Assembly (NCBI GenBank): GCA_900312665.1
Contig: ONZQ02000007.1
Coordinates: 1,370,308-1,434,307, forward strand
DNA: 64,000 nt
From: Cephalotrichum gorgonifer
Taxonomy: Eukaryota; Ascomycota; Sordariomycetes; Microascales; Microascaceae
Direction of reading: 5' to 3'
Shown here in pieces: positions 23,401 to 33,454 of this stretch. Below the pieces are notes generated by a model. That model was not told the DNA's origin, did no database searches, and was given only the letters and a program-made list of their open reading frames with translations. The position numbers were made by a program, and so were the translations under genes. Each line of letters starts with the position of its first letter. Positions within the stretch are counted from its first letter, which is position 1.

Positions 23401-26400
23401 AGCTGAGCAGTCGAAAGAAACAACTCCCGCTCTGCCCTCCGAGTCCCAATCGCCGGAGCCCGTCGTCGCCCCCTCCCCCCAAGCCGAGCCCAGACTTCTG
23501 TCAGGTTTGCCCGTCCGGGCCGGATCGCAAAACCCTCGCGTTTCGTCGGAACCGTCAATCCCCCCGCCCGACGTAGCTCCTCTACGTGTCTTCCCTTCGG
23601 ATCTGTCAAGTCTCTCGCTGACTATCCCTGACTCGGTTGTCGGGGACTCGTCCTCGCTCATTTTGCCTGTTTCGAACCCTAAGGAGATCCCCGAACCAGT
23701 GTTAGATGAAGCTGAAGACTTCGAGCTTTCTGGAGCCGACATTCCAGAAATGAATTCCAGCGAAATCCTCTCTCAGCTCAGTTCTGACGCGGAGCTCATG
23801 CTGCTGGGCGGACAAACTGGGCGGCCCGATGACCTCGTGCCTGGTGCGGAACCTACCGAAGAGGAAGTACCTGGCCTCGATATCATTGACACGGATAGCG
23901 AGGAGGACGAGGACCTGGATGCAATCGGCGAGGACGAAGGCCCTGAAGACTACGAACCTGTCGGCGAGCCGTCACAGTCCAGCTTGTCTGATCAACCTAG
24001 CCAGCCCTCTCAATTCCCCCCGCGTCGACGAAATCACCGTCTGCAAACAGGACAACGGGCATATGGAGATCTTGATAGCGACGAGCAAGAACAACTCCTG
24101 GACGAGATCCTCTATCGATCGGACAGGTATGACACCCTTGACAGAATTTGTTATTCCGACAATACTAATCAGTATGATAATTTCAGTCCCGGCCACCCTG
24201 AGAGACCAGATATGTCTGACCGACCAGCCGGATCTGGCCGGATATCCGGTGTTAATCCCCTGCTGCGCTCCCTTGACGATCTTGGGTTGTTGACGCGTGG
24301 TACCACCGGCCCCGAGACTGACAAGAAGCGTATTCCATCGGTCTACATGAAAAATTCGCGATCTGTTCGTCTGGCTGTCCTCGCAGGTTTAATTGACACA
24401 GATGGATGGTACGTCTATCCGGAGAACATGTTTGGCTTCTCTCAAAGTGAGACCTGGCACTCCGCTCTCTTCTGGGACGTCGTCGCCCTCGCGCGGTCTC
24501 TGGGTCTGAGCGTTTGGACAAAGCGACGGCTCATGTGGAATCCGACTCGAACGCAGCGTTTCCCCCACCTTTTCGCCCAAATCTTTGGGAACGTGGCCGA
24601 AGTTCCGTGTCTCCTCGCGCGCAAGAAAGGCGCTGAGCGTTTGATCCCTCAGTCTCATAGTTTCAGTGTCAAAGATATCTCTCTAGAGCCTGATGCGACA
24701 GAATGGGCCGGCTTCCGGGTCGACCAAGACCAACTCTACCTACGACACGACTATCTTGTGCTGCACAACAGTGGCTTCGAAGAATCGATGAAATTCAAGA
24801 AGTTGACGAATGCTCAGCGGTCCGGTCTCAACCAGATTCCCAACCGTCGCTTCACCCTGTGGTGGTCGCCAACGATCAATCGTGCCAACGTATACGTCGG
24901 TTTCCAGGTCCAGCTTGATCTGACTGGCATCTTCTTGCACGGAAAGATCCCGACGCTCAAGATCTCGCTCATCCAGATTTTCCGAGCCCATTTGTGGCAG
25001 AAGATTCACGAGTCCGTCGTCATGGATCTCTGCCAGGTCTTTGATCAGGAGCTTGAGTCGTTGGGCATCGAGACGGTTCAGAAGGAGACAATCCATCCAC
25101 GAAAGTCGTACAAGATGAACAGCTCCTGCGCCGATATTCTGCTCTTCGCCAGCCACAAGTGGAACGTGACCCGGCCGTCTCTCCTGTTTGACTCCAAGGA
25201 TGTCATCGAGCCGACAACCACCAACAAGTTCTGGGTCGATGTGCAGCTCCGATATGGTGACTACGACTCTCACGACATTGAGCGATACACCAGGGCGAAG
25301 TACTTGGACTACACCACGGACAGCTCCAGTATCTATCCCTCAGCAACTGGTCTGATGGTCGGTATCGATCTCGCGTACAACCTCTACTCCGCGTACGGCA
25401 TGTACTTCCCCGGCCTGAAGATCCTCATCCAGCAGGCCATGGCCAAGATCATGAAGGCCAACCCTGCCCTGTATGTCCTACGTGAGCGTATCCGAAAGGG
25501 CCTACAGCTTTACGCCTCCGAGAGCAACCAGGAGTTCCTCAACTCTCAAAACTACTCGGAGCTGTTCAGCAACCAGACGCAGCTCTTCATCGACGACACT
25601 AACGTCTACCGTGTCACGATTCACAAGACGTTCGAGGGTAACCTGACAACCAAGCCTATCAATGGCGCCATCTTCATCTTCAACCCGAGGACCGGCCAGC
25701 TCTTCCTCAAGATTATCCACACCAGTGTCTGGGCCGGTCAGAAGCGTCTAGGTCAGCTAGCCAAGTGGAAGACGGCAGAAGAAGTGGCGGCTCTTATCCG
25801 ATCACTGCCTGCCGAGGAGCAGCCTAAGCAGCTCATTGTCACAAGAAAGGGTCTTCTCGACCCGCTCGAGGTGCACCTGCTCGACTTCCCCAACATCTCC
25901 ATTCGCGCGTCAGAGCTTCAGCTGCCGTTCCAGGCTGCAATGAAGGTAGAGAAGCTGGGTGACATGATTCTCCGAGCTACGGAGCCCCAGATGGTGTTGT
26001 TCAATCTGTACGACGAGTGGCTGAAGACCATCTCCTCCTACACGGCCTTCTCCCGTCTCGTCCTGATTCTTCGTGCCCTGCACGTCAACCAGGACAAGAC
26101 GAAGCTCATCCTGCGGCCCGACAAGACGGTCATCACGTTAGAACATCAGATATGGCCGAACCTGACGGACGAGGACTGGATCAAGGTCGAAACGCAGCTC
26201 CGCGATCTCATCCTGCACGACTACGGAAAGAAGAACAACGTCAATGTGTCCAGCCTCACGAGCAGCGAAGTCCGCGATATCATCCTGGGAATGGAGATCT
26301 CGGCGCCATCGATGCAGAGGCAGCAGGCGGCGGAGATCGAGAAGCAGCAGGAGGAGCAGAAGCAGCTGACGGCTGTGACGACCAAGACGCAGAACGTGCG

Positions 26401-27265
26401 CGGCGAGGAGATCGTCGTCACGACGACATCGCAGTTCGAGCAGCAGACCTTTGCGTCGAGGACGGAGTGGAGGACGCGCGCGATCGCTACCTCGAACCTG
26501 CGCACGCGCTCCAACAACATCTACGTCTCGTCGGTCGACAACGCAGACACAGAGCTAACGTACGTCATGCCGAACAACATCCTCAAGCGCTTCATCAAGA
26601 TTGCAGATCTGCGCGTCCAGGTGGCGGGGTACCTCTACGGCTCGTCGCCGCCCGATAACACCTCGGTCAAGGAGATCAAGTGCATCGTGCTCGTCCCACA
26701 GATGGGTGGCCTCCGCAACGTTCAGCTACCGGAGCAGCTTCCTCAGCATCCGCTCCTCGAAGGCATGGAGCCGTTGGGCATCATTCACACCACGGCCGGC
26801 AACGAGCTACCATACATGTCGGCGGCGGACGTCACCGATCATGCCAAGCTTATGGACGCGCACCCGTCGTGGGCCAAGGACAACCAGACCGTCACTCTCG
26901 CCGTCTCCTTCACGCCAGGGTCCGTCTCGCTGTCGGCCTGGTCCCTAACGCCAGAAGGCTACAAGTGGGGCCTCCATAACAAGGACATCAACTCGGACGA
27001 GCCGCAGGGGTTCACGACCTCGCTCGGCGAGAAGAGGAAGCTGCTCCTGTCGCCGCGGTTCCAGGGCTTCTTCCTCGTCCCCGAGGGCGGCGCGTGGAAC
27101 TACAGCTTCATGGGCAGTGCGTTCGCGAGGGTCGAGAAGCGGCCTGTCAGGGTGAAGGTCGACGTGCCCGTCGGGTTCTATGCCGACATGCATAGGCCGC
27201 TGCACTTCCAGGCGTTCGCGGAGATGGAGGACGTCGGTGTGGACCGGGCGGATAACTTTGCCTAA
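17471..27265 (+). CDS. PRP8: PRP8 pre-mRNA splicing factor precursor with intein
   Basis: Core U5 snRNP protein that cradles the spliceosome active site. The frame is open for 3264 codons. Removing the intein (residues 1543-2433) leaves 2373 residues, the usual Prp8 size. A Pro-rich N terminus (about 1-50) is typical of fungal Prp8. The PRO8NT region follows (about 55-210), then the conserved central block with RLGNIDAFLLADG and LTGMYRYKYK, the reverse-transcriptase-like and linker regions up to GLFWEKA, and after the intein SGFEESMKFKKLTNAQRSGL, the endonuclease-like and RNase H-like regions, and a C-terminal Jab1/MPN domain (roughly residues 3030-3185, with LGIIHTTAGNELPYMS). No intron is evident in the host part. 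The start at ATG 17471 fits the family's M-x-x-x-PPPPPG opening. Host codons favour C- and G-ending triplets more than the intein, by eye. Confidence 0.97.
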   Translation: MSSIPPPPPGWGPPPPPPTPPPPPPSSSLPPPPSAPAPPPPGYRPPADTRAAKLAQKKTEWLRDQRNRFGEKRKAGFVQTQKADMPPEHLRKIVRDIGDVSQKKYTSDKRSYLGALKFMPHAVLKLLENMPMPWESTREVKVLYHVNGCLTLVNEIPRVVEPVFFAQWSMMWIAMRREKQDRSLFKRMRFPPFDDEEPPLSWSENIEEVEPLPPIQFDLDEDEDAAVIEWFYDHRPLVDSSHVNGPSYKTWNLTPEQMATLFRLSGPLVSEVVDKNYFHLFDLKSFLAAKALNVALPGGPRFEPLYKDIDPNEEDIGEFNAIDRIIFRGDTRNEFRVAYPYLYNSLPRGVHLSWHSYPQIVYAKPDSPDLPAFHIDKAIHIIPPIKPADGYISHEDEIFGVGNDEEPEESAFTLPPTAEPFFAEEELAPEHTADAIQLWWAPYPFNRRSGKMVRAQDVALIKQWYLEHPPTNVKSPVKVRVSYQKLLKTYILNELHKKPPKSQNKQDLLKSLKQTKFFQQTTIDWVEAGLQVCRQGFNMLNLLIHRKNLTYLHLDYNFNLKPVKTLTTKERKKSRFGNAFHLMREILRLVKLIVDAHCQFRLGNIDAFLLADGIHYAFNHVGQLTGMYRYKYKLMHQIRSCKDLKHLIYYRFNTGGVGKGPGCGFWAPSWRVWLFFMRGIIPLLERWLGNLLSRQFEGRHSKSVAKTVTKQRVESHFDLELRASVMADLMDMMPEGIKQSKVNTVLQHLSEAWRCWKSNIPWKVPGLPAPIENIILRYVKSKADWWISVAHYNRERIRRGATVDKTVAKKNVGRLTRLWLKAEQERQHNHMKDGPYVSSEEAVAIYTTTVHWLESRKFSPIPFPSVSYKHDTKILILALERLRESYSVKGRLNQSQREELALIEQAYDSPGTTLERIKRFLLTQRAFKEVSIDMNDNYNTINPVYDIEPMEKISDAYLDQYLWYQADQRNLFPAWIKPSDAEVPPLLTYKWAQGINNLDKVWETENGECNVLVETSLSKVYEKVELTLLNSLLRLIMDHNLADYITAKNNVQLTYKDMNHTNSYGMIRGLQFSAFVFQYYGLILDLLLLGPQRASEIDGPAQKPNDFLQFSSKEVETRHPIRLYTRYIDKVWVLLRFTAEEARDLIQRYLTEQPDPNFENVIGYKSKKCWPRDCRMRLMRHDVNLGRAVFWDLKNRLPRSVTTIDWDESFVSVYSKDNPNLLFSMCGFEVRILPKCRNKNDEFSEADSVWSLVDNTTKERTAHAFLQVTEDDIQKFNNRIRQILMSSGSTTFTKIANKWNTALIALFTYYREAAVSTVPLLDTIVKCETKIQTRVKIGLNSKMPSRFPPAVFYTPKELGGLGMISGSHILIPASDKRWSKQTDTGVTHYRAGMTHDEETLIPNIFRYIIPWEAEFIDSQRVWTEYAQKRMEANQNNRRLTLEDLEDSWDRGLPRINTLFQKDRSTISFDKGYRARAEFKIFQLMRSNPFWWTSQRHDGKLWNLNAYRTDVIQALGGVETILEHTLFKATGFPSWEGLFWEKACLAKGTLLLRYDGSKIAVEDVKEGDLLLGPDGGPRRAFNIVSGEDRLYRIKIGAGKEDLVVTPNHILVLHKMKKGTNKYDGLTIQGHAQRLEDRLGDLPDPSSDPADANRPNNLVKPRADFLSALRSAIAWIIHADRSPMGASVVRNMLNGTTGITSNKESYTVDVPRQKGVHFTFAWGNPERTNLKGHADHPPVFLSTKDEAFLAAVAKSRELHSQGDVTLSTLRQRFLAKSADGKGGELRIDTGLPNMFLLWNKNRSNLKIRVLCSRAYKKYARSYAFPTMPSSSEPQSDNEDQQDLPDVSSADDYETVLMTAAEFAGLNAKERGQYRVVRCPGFELPEQPVPVNPYFLGLWLGDGSRRSTTIFSNHEEEVREFLVDHAAELDLHLVFHGQLGYATVASSRVAHRPFPPSVRQGVKRPARRQARQTIKKQRLVAEQSKETTPALPSESQSPEPVVAPSPQAEPRLLSGLPVRAGSQNPRVSSEPSIPPPDVAPLRVFPSDLSSLSLTIPDSVVGDSSSLILPVSNPKEIPEPVLDEAEDFELSGADIPEMNSSEILSQLSSDAELMLLGGQTGRPDDLVPGAEPTEEEVPGLDIIDTDSEEDEDLDAIGEDEGPEDYEPVGEPSQSSLSDQPSQPSQFPPRRRNHRLQTGQRAYGDLDSDEQEQLLDEILYRSDRYDTLDRICYSDNTNQYDNFSPGHPERPDMSDRPAGSGRISGVNPLLRSLDDLGLLTRGTTGPETDKKRIPSVYMKNSRSVRLAVLAGLIDTDGWYVYPENMFGFSQSETWHSALFWDVVALARSLGLSVWTKRRLMWNPTRTQRFPHLFAQIFGNVAEVPCLLARKKGAERLIPQSHSFSVKDISLEPDATEWAGFRVDQDQLYLRHDYLVLHNSGFEESMKFKKLTNAQRSGLNQIPNRRFTLWWSPTINRANVYVGFQVQLDLTGIFLHGKIPTLKISLIQIFRAHLWQKIHESVVMDLCQVFDQELESLGIETVQKETIHPRKSYKMNSSCADILLFASHKWNVTRPSLLFDSKDVIEPTTTNKFWVDVQLRYGDYDSHDIERYTRAKYLDYTTDSSSIYPSATGLMVGIDLAYNLYSAYGMYFPGLKILIQQAMAKIMKANPALYVLRERIRKGLQLYASESNQEFLNSQNYSELFSNQTQLFIDDTNVYRVTIHKTFEGNLTTKPINGAIFIFNPRTGQLFLKIIHTSVWAGQKRLGQLAKWKTAEEVAALIRSLPAEEQPKQLIVTRKGLLDPLEVHLLDFPNISIRASELQLPFQAAMKVEKLGDMILRATEPQMVLFNLYDEWLKTISSYTAFSRLVLILRALHVNQDKTKLILRPDKTVITLEHQIWPNLTDEDWIKVETQLRDLILHDYGKKNNVNVSSLTSSEVRDIILGMEISAPSMQRQQAAEIEKQQEEQKQLTAVTTKTQNVRGEEIVVTTTSQFEQQTFASRTEWRTRAIATSNLRTRSNNIYVSSVDNADTELTYVMPNNILKRFIKIADLRVQVAGYLYGSSPPDNTSVKEIKCIVLVPQMGGLRNVQLPEQLPQHPLLEGMEPLGIIHTTAGNELPYMSAADVTDHAKLMDAHPSWAKDNQTVTLAVSFTPGSVSLSAWSLTPEGYKWGLHNKDINSDEPQGFTTSLGEKRKLLLSPRFQGFFLVPEGGAWNYSFMGSAFARVEKRPVRVKVDVPVGFYADMHRPLHFQAFAEMEDVGVDRADNFA
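23341..24247 (+). other. Disordered acidic/proline-rich linker between the two LAGLIDADG subdomains
   Basis: Precursor residues about 1958-2259. It opens with a basic stretch (VKRPARRQARQTIKKQR) that resembles a nuclear localisation signal, continues with Pro/Ser-rich sequence, then an acidic block around residues 2136-2167 (DTDSEEDEDLD), and a Ser/Pro/Gln-rich part. The second endonuclease half resumes near GVNPLLRSLDDLGLL. No folded domain is recognised. Confidence 0.6.
24127..24186 (+). other. Candidate 60-nt spliceosomal intron inside the PRP8 intein
   Basis: Donor AG|GTATGA at 24127, branch point TACTAAT (about 24163-24169) and acceptor TTTCAG ending at 24186. The branch-to-acceptor distance is about 18 nt, normal for filamentous fungi. 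The segment is AT-rich compared with both sides, and its length is a multiple of three with no in-frame stop, so retained and spliced forms both stay in frame. Splicing joins AG to T and removes 20 residues from the disordered linker, giving an 871-residue intein. The call is based on sequence signals only. Confidence 0.65.
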
Positions 27266-28762
27266 GGTTCCAGGAGAGTTGTGAAGTAGTGATAGGTTAG
27301 GTGGGCTTGGGGGGTTGATGAGTTTAACGTGAGGGTACTCGAGCTTTTCCCTTTTTCCTTTCATTTCCCCTGTTATTTTACACGCATGTTCACTTGCCGC
27401 TCTGTCGCATCATTTTTTTTTTGCATCTTTTGATTGTATTGTACAGGCTTTTGACTTGTCAAGGAGTTTTCTTTTATCATTCATGTATTTTCGGTTTTCG
27501 GTTTGAACTGTACATTTACACACGTTTCAAAAATAGGGAACAAAACAGAATGTACGGAGCGGGTGGTGAAAGAATTGGGGAATATATCGAAGCAATACAC
27601 ATGTAATACACAAGGCAGAAGTTGCGAACGGAAAAATGATTTCCCCCTATGGAGAAGAGAGAAGGTCTTCTTGGTCTTTCTTCTATTTGTCACTCTTGCT
27701 CTCGATCACCATTGTTTACGGAGCTTCTCGGCACTTGGTGACGCTTATGTTTGATCGTCGTGTCCCTGGAGGCGGCCCTCCTTTGTTGAGAGTACAAAGA
27801 GCGGACATGAAGTTTCGATGGGCAGGGGGGTGTAAGGGAAGGTGATATTTTAGGAGGGAGGTCTGAGAAGGGGGGAGAGAGAGAAGGAAAGGGGGGGGGA
27901 TGCCACGTAGGCGGGAAGTGTTGCAAAAAGAAGAATGAGGCTTTCCGGAAGGATCAGGAAAGGGGAGTGGATGAGATATGATAAATTGGAAAAATCACCT
28001 CCGGGATACCCTCTGACGCGCACATCTTTCTTCGAAAAGTGTTTCGTCGCATCCTCGCGAAACGTGTTTACCCGCCATACATATTATATATTCTATGGCA
28101 TACACGAACTGACCCACCAGAAGGGAGAGATAAAGAGAGAGAAATAAAGGAGAAATGCATCCCCCGAAAGAGCGAAAGGCTGTTCTAGACGCTTACGAGG
28201 TGATAACCTTTCGGTCATCCGCTATGTTGGGATCACGCGGGCATGGAGATGACACCCGGCCCGCGTCTTATGTTTCCCTCTCCCAAGCCGGAAGAAGAGA
28301 GAACGACACGCCGAAGCTCCCCGGGAAGACGGAGATAAGGGCACCACCAGACGGGGGAGGGGGGAAGGGGAGGGCGTGTTCTTGGCTTGTCACCTATCCG
28401 GTAAACCCGTTCACAGAATGTAAATAAGAGATTACGAAGAATTCAAAAATCGTCACACGCGCGGCAATCAATCGTTGAAATATCTAAGACACCCCAAGGC
28501 AGACTTTAGCCCCAACTTCCCTCACTCCCTTCCTTTCTCCCGAGAGGAACAAAAAAGAAGCAGCAGAGAGCAGCTCGCGGCCCCGGGTCGGGTTCGGTCC
28601 GACTTTGCGTGGGCAACTGTATGATGAGCGTTCGAGGATCCTGGGCTCTGGGGGGAGCGAAAGAAAGTCCGCTTTTTTTCTTTTCCTCTCATTCCTCTAC
28701 ACTTCCTCCTTCCGCGCTTCCCGTACGGGGGTCCCATGGTTCAATCCCCGGCCCAGTTCCAT

Positions 28763-28764
<2 letters not shown>

Positions 28765-28793
<29 letters not shown>
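28765..28793 (+). repeat. (TC)14 microsatellite
   Basis: Uninterrupted TC dinucleotide repeat, 29 nt, in the long interval after PRP8. Confidence 0.95.
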
Positions 28794-28794
<1 letters not shown>

Positions 28795-31700
28795 GCGCGG
28801 AACAGGGCCGTACCAAAATCGTCTGGAATATTCGAAATATGGATAGGGGTATGTAGGTATTGCTTGTTCGGATGCGCATGCATGCCGCCCGCCCCGGTCC
28901 CGCTTCCTCGGTACTGATAGATAGGGGTACGTTGGACAAAAGAATTAACGGCCCCTATTATAAGCTAGGAACTTATTATACCCCCTTAAGAAACTTACAA
29001 ATGTAGAAAAATAGAGATAAAATAAAAATAAAACCCCGGGTGTGTGGATGACGGCAGGGGGAAGTTGGATGGGTGGGAATATGCGAGGTACGGCCTCGGG
29101 ACGAGATGATCTCTATTCATCACGGGGTGGAACCCGTTTCCCTCCTCCCCCCCCAAAGCCCAACCCCACCCGACCCCACGATGCACAGCACTCTTCGGAG
29201 CCGCTGAAATAGGCGAGAAGAAACCGGCTGCTTGCTCTGCAACACAGACCATCAACTCCTGGCGTTCAGTTTGGCAATTCTTCCGAGAAGCCAAAAAGGA
29301 GGCGGCACGCCCGCCCAGCCTCTAATCCTGAATCCTGTGTTCTCCTTTGGGAGCCGTACCACAGCCAATAGAGACCTGCCGCATCATCAGGAGTGAAAAA
29401 AAGTTCTTCTCTAAGGGCTGATTAAACAGTTCGCTGATGTCCGATGAGGAAGAATCAAGGGGGGCGGATATGAGCGGCGTTCATGCGTTCATGCGTGCCC
29501 CATCGACTGTAATTTGAATGGCCTCAGCTGGCTGGCCTTGTGCTCCCCTAGGCTTGGAGAGGAAGTCATGCATGCGCGTGCTTGTGGACGCTCGGATGAC
29601 GTCGATTGGAGAGTGGGGAATGTGTTTCTATTTTCAACCCTTGCAGATATTAGGGACAGGGGGGGAGGAGGTGTGGGTGTGTGTGCGCCCAAGGAACCCT
29701 GCGAGCGGATAAGTAATATGTCGGGAAGATTGCTATTTTATGGACAAGGGCCTTAATTGATCTAGTCCCCTTCATCGTGAAGGTGGACTAGAGGCGCATG
29801 GCGAAAAAAAAGTGCGGCTGTTACTATTAGGGACTGGCGACTGGGGAAGAATAGGGGGAGCTTGGGGCTGAGGCGTCGTCGAGGTTTCCAACATCACAAG
29901 ACCCTGCCACCCCGGGAGTACACGTATCCCCCGGGCCTCCGCCAACATCCCGACACCGCGGGCAGACGGTTCCTGACCATGCCAGATGTCGATAAGAAAC
30001 GGAAGCTATCCCGGTCAGTACGAGTAACCCTGATATATGGAAACACACTCACGGCACGTGGCTAATATGGAGCATGTTCCTGATGTTTCCATGTCCGTTA
30101 CTACATGTATCGCTCTGTTGCCCCACACAAGCACCCCCGTACGAGTATCTCGAGGAGTATTTTGCAGGCCACTGTGAGGCGGAAGTGATTGTATCTCCAT
30201 CTGTGACATGAAGAACCCGCACCCCATGAGTATGAGTTATCGAACAATTTAACGTCGATCATATATGGTGTGACGTCGCATCGTCAAGTCCTCGAATGAC
30301 CTGTGGGCTACGTCGATCAGGAGTAGCATCGTGTTTCGGCCAATGGCCACACGTTGCTGACAGAGGCTTATCCAGGCTCAGCAGTGAGGCTTGTGGCTCA
30401 AGTGAGGCATCTTGGCGTTTCCGAGTCGGTACGCCTGTCCCCGCTGGATGCGTCGTACACATCCGCCTTGCCGGAAGAAAGGGGGTTGCCTGGGGAGTGG
30501 ATCAGGATCGGATGGATGGAGTCGATGTTCAATTAGGATTAATTAGGAAACCCGCACACGGGGGGCGTGCGATTCCCCTTTCTCCAAAAAAAAAATGGCA
30601 GGGTATGAGCTGGGGAGAGGGACCATGAACTACGAACCCTTCATTTCTTTATGGATCCTTAACTGTTGTCCCTGGGGCCCTCGGACACCGTCGTTCGTAA
30701 GTTCCGTCGGCGACGCCGATCCTGTCGAGTCTCCGTCAATCAGTAAGAGTCCCTAAAGCATACTACATGGTGGGAATTTAACACTCAACTGTGCACCTGG
30801 CCCAACCTCTCAAGCCCATCGATAATACGGACTGTACTCGTAATTGACGGACAGAACAATCAGCCCCCGGTGCCGAGACCGTTCGGACCCGAAATTTGGC
30901 TGGACAGGCACGAAGGGTCCAAAATAGCCGCTAGTGCACGTCATGTCAGCTGCGCTCAGAGGCGGGTTGAAACTGCCATGTCATGGTTGGGTGGGTGTTG
31001 GACGAAGACTGTGGGGCTGGGGCTGGGCAGCTGAGGCGGGATTCCTTGTTAGACTCCTGTATCCGGTGTCCGTGAGCGAGGTGATAGAGGCTGCTTAGAT
31101 CATGCCAGGGACTGTGTGGCAGCAACCTTTCCGCTGTCAGCGTTAGGGCTGCAAGGCGCCAAAAGCAGGTACGATCGATGCGGGCTGTGCGTCCAGTGCA
31201 TAAAGTTGGGGAATTGCCATAATCTTCCCCTCCCCACGCGGATATTCCCGTCTCGTATAATCGAATATTTTCTTGGAAAACGCCTTCCAGGCTGAGGAGA
31301 ACTGACGCTTCTCCTTTACAATAATCCCAGGACTCACAAGTATTACAGGTACATAGATACTGAGTACAATTAGGCACCGGCATATTTCTCAACTTTCAGG
31401 TGGCAGGGGCTCTGCTCTTGACCGGGTCGTTCCTTCCAGGGGGCCAGTGCGGACGCTTCCAAAAGAGGGAAGGAGTCCAGGAAGCTGAACAGTTGAGGCA
31501 ATCGAGTATGGTTCTGCCTGCCAAGGAAGAGATGACGATACCCAGATACCCATGGACGTGAATACCAAGGTTCGCCTGGCTCTCCCCACACCCCGGCAAG
31601 AAGTCATGTACTTGTACTTTTTGCGCTCCCGAAAGCAACAAGGAAGAGGCGAAGTTGGTCTTCCGCCATCCAGTCAGGACGGGATGGACCTCGAAACTCG

Positions 31701-33454
31701 GCTGAAGGAGAAAAGGGAATAGATCGCCAGAGGCGGCACCAAAAGCCCGTGTAAGTCAGCCCTGAGCGGCAGAATTATCTAGAACCCGGGTGTTCAATCA
31801 GATAGGCGAACCGAAAACATCCATACGATTAATTCCAATGCAATAACATGCAGGGCAATAACTACAAGAACACCGGTTGCCAAAGCCACGGTTTTCGCCC
31901 ACGCAATATTGTCACAATAGTTGAGGGATCGTTCCTCCCATCCCTGTGCGGATGTACACCCACGCCTCTTAGGGCTGGTTGTAAGAAGGTATGATAATAA
32001 CAGAGCAGGAACAACCCAGCATCGCGGGTCCAGGTGACTAAGCGAGATGGACATCCAGTAGATGCCGCATATGTGAAGATGGGAAAGTGCGAGCTACGGC
32101 GTACATTCTCCTCGAAGACTCCACCGATTTAAGTTTTTTTTTGGAGGGGGCATGAGGGTTGCTGCCAGGCCGCCGAGCAACTTGTAATACTGGTGGTTAT
32201 CCCTGCGAGTCGAACGTCATCGATCTCGAGCCTGGCCCTCTGGAAACCTTGTTGACTGTCATCGGCTCGCCTTGCTGCGACGTCGCATCACCGGAGAACC
32301 TGACCATGCGGAACGATACGACCACCAAATCAGAGCTAAGAACTAATAGTACGACTTTGAGCACACAAAGGGGCCCATCATCCCCGCAGCCACGGACTTC
32401 AAGTCGATATTCAAGTGGAGCTGTTTGTGGAGCACGCGCTCAACCTGAATGGACGGCCCGATGTTCAAGCTGCCACTTATAGCTGTCCCCGAGCTCGACG
32501 TGTGTCATTGCTTTGCTGCGTACAGCAATGACAAGAAAAATGAAAAGACTGCCTATTGCAACTCATCAGCAGTTACGCGTACCGGGGTAAGCAGCTAAAT
32601 CTCTTCAAACGGGTCCCAGATTCGAGCCGAACGAGGCGAGAATTGTCAGGTACGAATACTTGATAACTATTATCATTGGCCAGCCACCTGAGGATGCCAT
32701 CTCGATCTGGAGCGGACCTGGCCAAAAGAAATCCGCCACCAACGGCGGCGGTACATAGATCGGCAGCTGACCCGAAATAGGAAGTGATAATCTCGGACAA
32801 TTCCCAAAATTAACGACCCCGGGTCACAATTCAAGGAATTCAGGTAATAGCTAAAAAAGATATTGCTTGAGCGCGTCCATCATTGAGCTATCCCGTATAC
32901 TTCCCTCTGGTGCGCCCTATTCTTTAATACCCAGTCACCGATTGCCTCAGCTGGCAGAACTCCCAGCTGGCCACATGCGCTCAAGCTCCTACTCCCGTAT
33001 CTCGAATCTGCAGGTCACCGACTCCAAGCCCCCCGCATCAGCGAGAGGTCTGTTCGCCCTTCGCCGACGCTGAGAGAACCCACGCCTTCTAGAACGTATC
33101 CTGACCCAGGATGTGTGCGCTCGAGACACACTGCTTCTGGAGGGAGGAGGAAGAGGTGGGGCTTTCCCAATACAGACCAGTGTTACGCCTGGACGCATTC
33201 CACCCCACTCCTGATCCCTGAACTAATACTTGCGTGCCTAGACTGGGCATAACCCACATTTTATTACCAAGCACCCTAAAACAAATCTCGTTCATGCGTT
33301 ACCCAAACACACAGGAGCCACCATACAAAGGATGCTGTCTGTTTCTCCCTAGCCACGCCTGCGCCATACCTACGCCCAAACCCTTTCATCTACTAACACC
33401 TGGCACACCCCCTGACGGACATGAAGAGCGGGTATGGAGAGCTCAGATGTCAGG

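Larger units (their letters stand above)
22097..24769 (+). mobile_element. PRP8 intein with LAGLIDADG homing endonuclease (891 residues)
   Basis: A protein-splicing element inserted in frame between WEKA and SGFEESM, the common fungal Prp8 intein site. Splicing residues are all present: Cys1543 at the N junction, block B TPNH (1604-1607), penultimate His2432, terminal Asn2433 and Ser2434 as the +1 residue. Two endonuclease motifs are intact: YFLGLWLGDGS (Asp1899) and LAVLAGLIDTDG (Asp2311), so both catalytic acidic residues are kept. Between block B and the first motif lie about 285 residues that include a possible DNA-recognition insertion. Between the two motifs is a disordered linker of about 300 residues. 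The intein should excise itself and ligate the exteins; the endonuclease would promote homing into inteinless alleles. At 891 residues it is among the longer Prp8 inteins as I recall them. Confidence 0.95.

Noticed and set aside
28730..28762. Possible tRNA T-arm/B box (GGTTCAATCCC)
   Set aside because: The flanking stem does not pair, no A box or acceptor stem is found upstream, and a TC microsatellite follows directly.
31794..32054. Minus-strand frame with two hydrophobic segments
   Set aside because: Only 86 codons, with no splice-linked neighbours or recognisable family; not enough support for a membrane protein gene.
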